DNA of 64,000 nt from Apoda limacodes (Eukaryota > Arthropoda > Insecta > Lepidoptera > Limacodidae): NCBI GenBank assembly GCA_946406115.1, contig OX291556.1:10446501-10510500 (forward strand), written 5' to 3'. Positions 11,901 to 23,900 of the stretch are shown in pieces. Numbering within the stretch: the first letter of the stretch is position 1; every line of letters starts with the position of its first letter. The position numbers and the translations under genes were made by a program. Under the pieces are notes generated by a model. That model saw only the letters and a list, made by a program, of their open reading frames with translations, did no database searches and was not told the origin of the DNA.

Positions 11901-14900
11901 ATTAATTGTCTCAATAATATAATGTACAATTATTTTTATGTGTCAAAACGTACGAACGTGTCGTAAACTAGTGTCGCGGATGCGCCTGGTTTAAACCTGG
12001 GGCCTGAATATCGTGCTGATAGAGATAATCGCAAATTCGAGATATGTTTAGTTAATTTACTTATGGCTCGCTAATCGTGGTTACTGTTTTAGTCGTCAGA
12101 TCGACTAGTTTGAACTAGATATGTCGATAAAACATGGCGAATATAGTTTGAAAATAGTTTTTCGTATTCTTAGAATCCCTCTATATGCATATGTTGTATG
12201 CTAGCGGTCGACATGCAACGAGTAGTCAATAGCAGTTAAGATGGAATGTCGCACGGAAAGTGGTATAAAAAGGATTCAGAAGTAGTGATATTAGTTGAAA
12301 GCTATATAGTTTTGATTTCGAATTCGAGATTATCGCCATCACTTCCAATGCCGTTGGGAGTGACTGCATTTGCCGTAACATGATCCTTCCTATCCTTGAC
12401 TTAATTCTTCCTATTATCACAAATATCCTCAATCAATCTATTGCAACTGGAGAATTTCCAGAATCCTGAAAAGATTCATTAATTGTTTAAAAAAAGCAAA
12501 TCCTGCCTGTTATTCCGATTACCGTCCCATATCCATCTTACCATTCCTATCCAAAGTTCTTGAACGTCTTTATCATGAACAACTATCTTATTTCCTGACT
12601 AAAAACAACTTGTTAAATCCTCTTCAATCTGGTTTTCGCCCTGGACATAGTACGACTACTGCACTTGTACTTCTACGACTAAAATCTCTGATGACGTTCG
12701 TCTTGGTATAGTAAGCAGAAAAGTCGCAGTACTAACACTATTAGATTTTAGCAACGCCTTTAACACTGTTGACTTTGATACATTACTTTCACATTTAAGT
12801 TCTCTTAACATATCTCCGACAGCAATCGACTGGTTTCATAGTTACTTGCGTGGCGGATCAAGGTAGATGATTCTTTCTCTACTAGGTGCTACACCAATGC
12901 CGGCGTTCCGCAAGGTGGCGTGTTGTCTCCACTTTCTCTTTGCTATTTTCATTAATAATATAACATCTAAATTATCTTCTCTCTACCATCTATATGCAGA
13001 CGATCTTCAAATATATACTCAGGCTCCGGTTAATTAACTAAAAGGTACAGTTGCTATAATAAATGGCGATCTTGCTCGTATTACAGAGTGGAGTACCTTG
13101 TTCGGACTTAATGTAAATCCAAATAAAACTCAACTTATTATTGTGGGTGGTTCAAGAATGATACCCAAGATTAATTTACAGGATCTCCCTAAAGTAAGTA
13201 TAAACGGAACAGTCATTCCATATACCGAGACTGTTAAAAACTTAGGTATCATTATAGGCCAGACACTTTCATGGCAACCACAATTAAAAGAAGTTAGCAG
13301 AATAATATTTTCATCAGCTAAATCTATTAGCAGATTGCGTAACTTCGTACCCATTTCTACTAAAATTGCACTGGCTAGATCCCTTTTGCTTCCTGTTCCC
13401 GATTATGCGGATGCTAGCTTTCTTGACCTTACTGAGGAGCAATTAAATAAGCTTTAGCGTCTCCAAAACCTATGTATTAGATACATATTTGGTCTACGTA
13501 AAAATGATCACATATCCGAATTTCGATTAAAACTCAAGTGGCTCCCAATTCGCCTTCGCCGGAATACTCATATTCTATTTCTTCTCTACAACATACTGTT
13601 CAATCCGTCTGCCCCGTTATACTTGAAAGAACGTTTCAATTTTATAGGGTTAACTGTTCTTCGCGCTTCAACAAACTTGATGCTAAAAACTCCAACACAC
13701 TATTCTCAAACATATAATGACTCATTCACCGTCACTTCCATAAGACTATGGAACGCTTTACCTTTCGACGTCAAACAAGCTAAAACTTTAAGAATATTTA
13801 AAAACCTGGTAATTACACATTACTTAAAGAGGTTAGCTGTCTCATAAGTACATTGATTATTTCTGATTATCTATATTAATTAAGATGTATGTAGTTTGTG
13901 TATTAGTATAAGTTTATCTTTTATTTTATTTATATGTTTGTAGTTTGAGTATTAGTATTATTTAATATTTATTAATTTAGTTATACATGTGTATATATTA
14001 TTATATTTCATATTCGTAGGTTTTGATCCGTAACTAATATTTATTCAGTTAGCACATACTACTCAGATTTTCTATAAAGTGTCCTCTACCCAAAGGTTGT
14101 CTAGAAGAGATCGCTTATTAGCGATAAGACCGCCAATTTGTCATCTTTTTGCTTATTTTAATATGTGTTCTTTGTTTATGCGCAATAAAGTATATTATTA
14201 GTATTATCTCTATCAGCACGAGAATCAGGCCCCTGGTTTTATCACGTTCAACTATCGTCAGTAGCTCAGTTCTCGAACCAATAACTACGCAGGGATATCT
14301 GCTCATGAATTTGCTCTGACCTATGGATTCTCTAAGCTTGTACTTTTTCCAACGAGTATAACAGATATAGAGGACCATACGAAATCCTTACTGGACCTTT
14401 TGCTGACTACACGTCCGGATATTCCGTCTCAGTGGATGCGCCTCTTGGCTCCTTGGACCACTCTTTCGTTCGGACTCAAGTGTCATTCACACAACCCGAT
14501 CCATCTGTGCCACCTACCTAATTGCGTGGTGGCATGATAAGTCGGCAGACTGGGATGGATTGCGTGAATTTTACGCAGCGTACCCGTGGAGGCAGCTCTG
14601 CTCCAGCTCAGAAGATCCTGACGTCTACGGCAGCCGCAGTTACAGAGACAATCATCACTGGTATGGAATGTTTTATTTCTAACCCGCTGCCGGTGTTAAA
14701 AAACGACCGTGGTTTAATCGGTCTTGCAATCTGGCTTGGACCCCGGCTCGAAATAATAAGGATTCTAATATTTCCGAGTTCGATCCCTGATTAAATTCTG
14801 CCCCGAGGTACCGTAAGAAAGCAACTTCCAGAGCTAAATTCCAATTTATCGGCAAAATAAGTGGGCGACTAGCGAGTTATCCCTCTGGTATTCGTGCTTT

Positions 14901-17900
14901 CTGGTCGCTTGCTAAAGCTGCTGAAGGACACTTGCCAGTCGACGCTACCGCCACTGCGAAAGGCATGTGGTGACTTGGCCTATAGTGCTAAAAACTTAAT
15001 TAGTTTTTTCTAATAAAATATCACATCTCTAAAGAAAAAAAGTTTATAATTTCTAAACATGATGTGTTAAAAAACGACCGTGGTTTAATCGGTCTTGCAA
15101 TCTGGCTTGGACCCCGGCTCGAAATAATAAGGATTCAAATATTTCCGAGTTCGATCCCTGATTAAATTCTGCCCCGAGGTACCGTAAGAAAGCAACTTCC
15201 AGAGCTAAATTCCAATTTATCGGCAAAATAAGTGGGCGACTAGCGAGTTATCCCTCTGGTATTCGTGCTTTCTGGTCGCTTGCTAAAGCTGCTGAAGGAC
15301 ACTTGCCAGTCGACGCTACCGCCACTGCGAAAGGCATGTGGTGACTTGGCCTATAGTGCCACTACTTCATTAACAATGAAAAAAAAATTAGAATATCTTC
15401 GAAAGTATCTACATTACAACTTTAACTTGATGGATACGAGACTTGAAACCGTGGTATTAACTATCGAAAAAATATTCTGTCTAAATTTAGTGATCGCTGG
15501 GCCAAAAATCAGATGAAGCATTTCTTCTGGTGACTATACCCCTGAAAACAAGAAGAGTAAAGAGGACAAAAAGAAATACGTACAAAACCAATTCCAAGCC
15601 GAGTTGGGCTTGCACGTTGCTAAACCTAGACAAGGTACTGGAAAAAGTAACGATGGCAACACGGATCGGAGATTGTTTGAGAAACATTATTCTTCTGCAG
15701 ATATAACCGGAGTTGACGAAGACTGAAAGACTGTATGTAATTTTAAAATTAATGTCATCAGGGATGTCTGTCAATGCCCATAAGTTTGTCGAGTAAAGTT
15801 TGCATACTGCCCAGCTTTATTTAGAGAAACATAATTGGTATTATACTACACAGAAATATAATACACGGTCAAGTTAAACACTTCGCGGTATTGCTTATAG
15901 GTCAGTTATCGGATGATGCGTAGAAGTCGCGCAACAAAAAAATCGTTTGACACATTCAAGAAAATGTTGTAGGGAAGCAAAAATGAGGATGTATTCCATA
16001 GATTGTTATTAATATTAGACCCATTTATTTTAATCTTAACAAAAACCTTAACATCAATAAGCAAAGGTCTCTGGGAAAAAGTTTTAGCGCTCGTGGAAAA
16101 TTATAATTTTATTTATTTTTTTTATTCATTTTCATAGTTTGTCTGCATACTTACAGTGTATTTTTTTTTAAAAGTAAGTGGTAATAAATATAAAAACAGG
16201 CTATGATGAGATGACAAATCATAACATTTTTAAATGTAAGATTTTTCTACTTATTTAAATATATACAACAAAAAACTTTTGTTTAATTGATAGTTAATAT
16301 ATTCATTACGTTATCTCATTAAACTCAAAAGTTATAGAATTATGAGACGCAAATCACCTTCTCGCCCATAGTGCGTAGGTACAAGACTGGTAACGAATAT
16401 GACTCTATGTGAATGTTTTCAGTTCAATAGTAATGGCGGACACGCGAAGTGAAACCAGTATAAATAAATGTAGTCTGTGCTTTATCACACTCACTTGTAT
16501 TGTCGAAGAGCAGTTTGCCAATTCAATTATGCACGACCAAAATCTAACTTTTAAGGTAAGCACTAAAATAAATTTATTTCTTTCCATTGTAAATGTCTAT
16601 TTTACAGCACTCATCTGAAATTTTTCTAAATACATAATATTTTTTTTCGTTTGAACTTCTAGGAGGCTGACAATCAAAGATGACTTATACGTCTAGATTC
16701 CGTGTTAAGACACATGAAACGAGCCAATCCGAGTACCTGAATTTTCAGGTACTTGCCGTCAACACTACATCATACGTAATCTATGCGTCGACGCGAACTG
16801 TGCTCCCGCGTAAAGTAATAAAAATGACGATTTGTGCAATAAAAACACACTTTCGACTCTATATATAAAATTTCAACTTTAATTACCTAATACTAGGTAC
16901 TTTATTAGCAAGACGGTGTACGTACACGCGCCATTAGGTTTGTAAAATTATAGGTCTGTCTTATTGTCATGTGACGCAGCCGCGGTGTCAGCGCCCCCTA
17001 CCTGGTCGGCCATCAGCGGGTGCATTCAATGTTGATTTTATAAATTAATTACTAAATAACTTTGTACGAGCACTACAAGTTTACAGCAGCAATACTCCGT
17101 AAGCATTACTTTAGCCTCAGTTTCTTCTGTATGTTTTGTACTTTGCAGCAAGTGTTTGCATTTTCGCTGGAATTTAAAACAATTTTAAATTAAAATCACT
17201 TGCTAAATTAACAACGAACTTAAATACCTACCATATTATCGGATAAGTAAGTATTTGTTCACATACACAGTCATATACGTATTACTAATTCCCGTTAACC
17301 GTGCTTAAATAAAACTATGAACTAAAATACAGATACTCACGACGTTAATTTAGAACTCGAATCTTTATATTTTTTAATCATAAAGTTAGGTATTGTTTTA
17401 TTTTTTGATTCTGAAAGTACGCCACAGATTAATGTACGCAATACACCATGTTGTAGTGACGCATGTTCAAAAGCATAGTTAAGTTTTAAAACTTGTAAAT
17501 ATTTCTTTTTATTGCGTAAAATCTCAAACAAATGACACAAATTTTATTAATATTTTAAACTAATTTCAATCTATACTCTATACTAATATTATAAAGAGGA
17601 AAGATTTGATTGTTTGTTGTTTGTTTGTATTGAATAGGCTCCGAAACTAATCCTTTTACCATTAGAAGCCGACATTATACCTGATGAACATAGACTACTT
17701 TTTACCGCGGGAAAATGCTTCATTCCTACGGGAAAACGGGAAATAGGACAACGGGTAGTAAGAATTATCCTTCCGTACATTCCTAATTACTTAATTACGT
17801 AATTACTTCCTTTTTCACATAACTTCTAAACGGCTTGATTGGGTTGAAATTTTGTATGTGTATTTCCATGGTTTCACAGACACACAGTTGCTCTGATAGC

Positions 17901-20900
17901 ATGGACATTAATGCTGGTGTCCCGCAAGGCTCTGTGCTGTCTCCTACGCTGTTTCTACTGCATATCAATGACATGTTGGACATCAACAACATACATTGCT
18001 ATGCAGATGACAGTACTGGAGACGCTTTTTACACGGGTCGTGCAAACATCCCTCGTTCCGTTGTGGAGGAAAACCGCGGAGAACTTGTGTCTCAAATCGA
18101 GACCACACTGTCCCAGGTCTTTGACTGGGGAAGAGTAAACTTGGTCCGATCCAACCCTACAAAGACACAAGTGTGCGCGTTTACCACTAAGAAAACTCCA
18201 TTCACTGTAGTCCCACAATTCCAGAACACTCCCCTATCCATCTCCAGCAATGTTCAGTTCCGAGATCATTTACAAGATAAGGTGAAGCTGGCGTCCAAAA
18301 AACTTGGTGTACTCAACAGAGCGAAGCAGTACTTCACGTCGGGGCAAAGGTTGTTACTTTACAAGTCACAAGTTCGGCCCTATATGGAGTACTGCTGCCA
18401 TCTCTGGGCGGGTGCACCCGGATACCAGCTTGGCCCTTTTGACTCGGTTCAAAGACGGGCTGTGAGAATTGTCGACGATCCTAAACTCACTTGCAGTATC
18501 GAGCCCCTAAGTCTGAGGAGAGACTTTGCCTCCCTGTGTGAGTTCTACCGCTTGTACAATGGGTTGTGTTCTGAGGAATTGTTCGAAATGATGCCCACGG
18601 CTACTTTCTACTATCGCACCGCTCGCCATCGCCAGGGAATTCATTCTCACACTTTAGAACCTAAATGGTCGCGTACAGTGCGGTTTCAGAGAAACTTCCT
18701 CCCGCGAACGCTTAAGTTGTGAAATGAGCTCCCTGCCAAGATTTTCTGCAAGGACTACAGTATGGAGTTCTTCAAGAAAGAAGTTATTAGATTTCTGAAG
18801 AGTCGGCAACGCGCAAGTGATACCCCTGGTGTTGCAAGCGTCTATAGGCTACGGTGACCGCTTACCATCAGGCGGACCGTAAGCTTGTTTGCTACCTTAG
18901 TGGTATAAAAAAAAAAAGACACCAATGTATTATGCCATTAAAGAGGAAAGATTGGGTTGTTTGTATTTTTTCTTTAATTGAGGAGTTGCCGTAAGAACCT
19001 ACGCCGATAACGAAATTTAGGGCGGGCGAAGCCGCTGGCAGAAGCTAGTGCATTATAAAAGTTTAGGCCGCTTATTCGTTGAAACCGTGCTCAAAATAGT
19101 AAATAGTTCGGAACTTATTACACTGTTAGACAAAAATATACTAATGACACCAAATAGCAGCATCTCACTCTATCATTTAAGCGAGTCAGACGCAATTACG
19201 GGTTCCTTGGCAGGCTTTATGCCGTTCAACAAAATTTATTTCATGGTACAAATTAGAACAATTCATTTTTAAGGACTTAAATTCAAATGCCTTGAAAAGC
19301 GATGGTGTTTTATAGTATAGTAGGTCTGCTGATCTATAGAAGTTCAAACGAAAAAAGTTAATAATTAAATTATTTATTACATATTTTAACTCCAGGAAGA
19401 TTTGGGTATTTGCAAGATTGATGTGTTAGGACTTCATAAGTCCCTAGAAATTGTGTGTTTATGACGTTCGAAAGATGTAGTCGGGATATTAACCACCCAG
19501 AATTATACCTCTCAAGAAATCTTGGGTTTCAGGTTTCTGGCTCGAGATAAATCCTTTGTCTGAAAAATTAATATTTATAATGGCTATCCATGGACATGGC
19601 CTATATAATATGTTTTCTTCGAAGTCTCCAACCTTTAGAGAGTTAAGAGTCTCAAAAGGAGAAATATTACTTCTATGTATGTATAGGATTATAGATAGAC
19701 ATATAGGAACGCAGGATTATCTAGCCTGGGAGCTCAGGGATTTTCTAGTGTAATGCTTATCGTTTTAGTCTGTAACTGTGTTTTCTTTACATTTATTACT
19801 TTACTTATGTCAATAAAGGATATTATTATTTATCATCTTTTTCTTAATTCTATGAAGATTTATGTATGATTGATGTACTAGGACTGTATAAGTACCTATT
19901 AGTTGTGTTTCCAATTTTTCTTGGTTTTATAATAAAAAAATACCATGCCAGGCCCATACAAAGTTTCATCTATGCATTAAAAATGCTTTTTTTTACAGGT
20001 TCAACTGTACAGGCTTCCAATGCGTCATAGGAAAATCGTTCCTGAAGAGCCACCTTCTCAGCCACTAGCATCTACTTTAATAGGTACTTTACTTATTCTC
20101 TAGACTTCATTAATTTAATAGTGTGTATTATCAATTATGTACCCATATATCTGTTTTTCATATTACTGATTTTTTTTTTCTTATTTACGTTTAGTATTTA
20201 TTCTAACACTATAAGCATATCAGTATAATCTGCTTCGATGTTAAGACCCTATACCCTGACTTAAAATTACAGTGTTCTTGGCCTCATGTGACAGTCTGAA
20301 ACACAGCTATTTATTAGCACGAGCATGTGAGCAAGGTAAAGCGCAAAACTCGTTTTTTAGTATTTACTGGAAAACTAATTCGTTTTTATTTTACTAGTAG
20401 CATCCGTAGACCATTTAGTTATCTAGAAATTGAAAAAGTATTTTTATTATTATTATTATTATCTATCAAGTTGAATAAAAGCTATCGCGTTATATTCCTT
20501 TTAAAATAAAAAAAATCTATAGGGTATTCGTTCCCTATTTATAATAAGTAGGGATGTATTTACAAAAGTATATAAGTTTTGTATCCGTTATCTGATAGCT
20601 TTGCTAAGTTTGACCATAGCAAAAAAAATATATCAGAAATATTTATATATTATTATTATATTTCAGATCTCTTAGTTGAATTCATGATGTGTCACCTATT
20701 GAAACAGTTCCCGGGTGAATTATACGAGCTGTGTATCGGTGTGCTGCTACGACTGCTCAGCTATCAGAAGCGATGTCGCGTCCGACTAGCAAGGGATTGG
20801 CGATCACTTTGGGCCGCTCTCATTGCACTTCTCAAGTTTTTGGTGACAAATGAGACCGCTTTGCTGAGGAGGCATAACATATTTACAATGGCTCAACAGG

Positions 20901-23900
20901 TTTGTATCAAATTTTAACGCGAAATATGATTCTTCTTTCAACATCTTATTCTTTGCCGGGTTTTTAACTCATTCTGAATGACCGCACTGGCCGTAGAGGA
21001 GGGGGAGTTGCCGTGTCTCTTCGGTCTAATATTCCTTTCACAATTTCAAGTATGTCAACTCAATCCTCTTCTGCTTCTGCGGAATATGTATTAATAGAGT
21101 TATCTCTTTCCATCAACAGTATATTGTTATGTGTGTTCTACAGTTCTTTCCTCCGAGTTAATTACTATTCTTCATTTAAATCCCTCCTGCCTCGAAACAT
21201 TCACGCATTCTATAGTCATAATACTTTTATGGGTAACTTCCTCACCTGACTTCTTAAAAAACATCGCGCCACACAGCTTCAAAAAGTGTTGTAAACTTCT
21301 GTAACATAATAATTTATGCCTCTTAATGCTCCTCACGTCTTTCTTAAATGTGCTTTCACTAGCCATGCATACACAATCAATGTTCTGCAAATTAATTTTC
21401 TTATCATGACCCTATATGAGAGATAACTCTTATATAAAATTCGCCCACCTAAAGTAAAACCCCGAATACTTTGCAACGCAATTTTAATGGAATGATTTTA
21501 GAGACACTACGTGAGGACACTTGAAAAACTTATTACCGCAAATAGAATCGATGAAAAAGTTTAAATATTCCCTTTTAATGCAATAGTAAGACAAACATCC
21601 ACCTATCAGACCAGTGAAATCACTTCCTGACTTTATTAATGCTCTTAATAAAGTAGATCTACTGTTAGGCATCTTAAGTTTTGTTAAGATATCTCCAACC
21701 GTGATGGGTTTCGTAATTACTTGTGAGGCAGCCGTCGGTATGCATACGGTTAGATGATTTCCTATCTGACTGGTGCAATATTAATGCCGGTGTTCCACAA
21801 GGTGGCGTGTTGTCTTCTCTCCTGTTTGCTCTCTCCATAAATATTATTACTCTAAAAATTAACTTATTTTTACCATCTGTATGGTGACGATCTCCGAATT
21901 TATAACCATGTATCAATTTACAATATTAAAAATATTAAGAATAGAGCAAGAACTATGGTCATAAGATTATTCCTAAAAAGCCTCGACGTATAATAGTTGG
22001 TTGTCCTAAGCTTTAATAGGACGGCGCGTTACTTTTCCTTACACTGATTATGTTGAAAATCTAGAAAATTAGTTTCTGGATAAAACAGATAATACAATTA
22101 TTTGGAAGGCAGGAAAATCTTCGCCTCAATTGGGTTTTTGAATTGATTGCGTCATCTCTTACCTGTTTCTACTAAAATTGTTTTAGTGCAATCCCTACTT
22201 CTCCCTAAACTTGATCACGCCGATGCTAGTTGTAAAAATCTTACGGAGGAAACAATAAGTTTAAGCATCTCCAAATATCTGCAGTCGGTTCACATTTGGA
22301 CTTCGTAAATATGACAATAATAATTTCCCAATATAGAGTTCGGCTCAAGTGGGTCCCCATTCGCCTTTGCTGGAATACTCATATTCTATAACTTCTGTAA
22401 AATGTGCTGTTCCGTCCGGCCACTCCTTGTCACCGAAAAGAACATTTCAACTTTATTAGTTTCTCTAACCCAAAGTTTTTTTTTATCGGTGCAGCAAATG
22501 GTAGCAAGTGGTCTCGCCACGCAATTGTAAAATACAATAATAGTAATGAAGTCCAAAATATTTTTTAGGGTTTAAAAAAAACCAAGCCTTTTCTTTTTCA
22601 TGATTTCCAATTCTAGGTTTAATAGAAGTGCCCGCGCCCCCTTTTGGATGTCGTCACGCCCCCATAGCGGATGGCGCCCCTCACTTTAAAACCAATGCTC
22701 TAATCTGTCTCTTTGCTACTCCTCTACTCTCTTACTAAGAGCACCAACTTTTACAATCACTCCTTTACCTTCCAATTTTGAACCGAATGCAGATATTTTG
22801 AAGACGCTCAAGTTTATTAAGGTGCTCCTCTTAGATATTTGTACAGTTAGCGGCGTCGGCGCAATCAAGGACTGGGAGAAGAAGACGTTGCGCTTACACA
22901 ATTTCAGTGCAAACAGGTAAGAGATGACGCAATTTATCATGATAAAAAGTATTTTACCATGATAATACGCGTTTAGCCCCGTGTTATTTTATAAAAAGTA
23001 AAAGGTATATTCCGCGCAATACGTTTCCGTAAAATATATTCTTGCTTGTACCGGTGATATACCGATGAATTAAGTGAATGAAGAATTTAAAAACTGCAAA
23101 CTTTTTTACTCCGTTTCTCTACATATTAAATAACTTGATGTGTTTTGACTTTCAGGTTGTGAATATATTCAATTTATTTATAACATTTGGTGACACTTTT
23201 CTGCCGACCCCTGCTTCATACGACCAGTTGTATTACGAGCTGATCAGGATGCACCAAGTGTTCGACAATCTATTCTACATGGGTATGATACTTTCTAATA
23301 TAATCTTTAAGAGATGGCACAAGGTTTTGTATGTATATATTCTTACGAAGTTTATGATTTACTTCGCAATCGAAACGAGTTTCACTCTTTTTCTATTTTA
23401 CAATTCAACGCGTGTATATCAAACATTTGTATTTAGCTATCTCTTTACAAATTATTATTAAATTAAAATTAAGACGGATTACGTTTTTTCCGAAAGTCTA
23501 GAACTATGTTTCAATTCGCCTCCTTTGACGTGAAACAGACAATTATTTGTTTTGACTTATTATGTGAGAACACTTAACATGTCTGAACTTAGAGCTATCT
23601 AAACGAATGCCAAAAGCATTATAGGTACCAATATGTATACAATGTTTATTGCTTGTGTGATACCTATGTGACTAAAAAGAAATAGAATGTTGAATTCAAA
23701 GATTATTTATTTTATGACACTCTGCCTTACTTATAAGTTTCAAGGGCTGGGCCAAACCTGATTGATCTTCGGCGACGACTTTCGGTCGCATCGTTCGATA
23801 TTTAGAGGATCATCGGTCAAGCGTTAACGATTTGATGTTTCAGTATCTATTAAGGGCAGTTCCTTACGCGGTCAAGTATAAACCAGCCCTTAGACTATTT

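Larger units (their letters stand above)
11996..14236. repeat. 34-bp imperfect inverted repeats bounding the LINE A copy
   Basis: Left arm 11996-12029 contains TCGTGCTGATAGAGATAAT. The right arm 14203-14236 holds its reverse complement, with about four mismatches over 34 bp. The right arm overlaps the junction between the LINE A 3' end and the LINE B fragment. Confidence 0.7.
14237..15359 (+). mobile_element. LINE B 5' fragment (end of endonuclease to RT linker) with an internal duplication
   Basis: Reads as a LINE ORF2 segment in broken frames: [39 protein letters not shown], then the downstream linker ending in a FWSLAKA-like segment (about 14897-14917, repeated near 15268-15288). I recognise this as the region between endonuclease and RT of a common lepidopteran LINE. 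The C-terminal half of the same family appears at 17884-18916. Confidence 0.7.
17577..19048 (+). mobile_element. Non-autonomous Helitron, split by a LINE B insertion
   Basis: The 5' end is TCTATACTAATATTATAAAG and the 3' end is GCGGGCGAAGCCGCTGGCAG followed by AAGCTAG/T. These are the TC...CTAG termini and subterminal hairpin of lepidopteran Helitrons. Its own sequence (17577-17883 plus 18923-19048) matches the copy at 28944-29488, with an internal deletion near 17790-17820. The interruption is a LINE B copy flanked by a 6-bp duplication. Confidence 0.85.

Noticed and set aside
17589..17780. Small minus-strand ORF in the Helitron
   Set aside because: Non-coding element sequence. The same stretch in the second copy is not kept open.
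23078..23461. 127-codon open frame over ARMH3 exon 11
   Set aside because: Only 23156-23282 matches the family. The rest is intron that happens to stay open.
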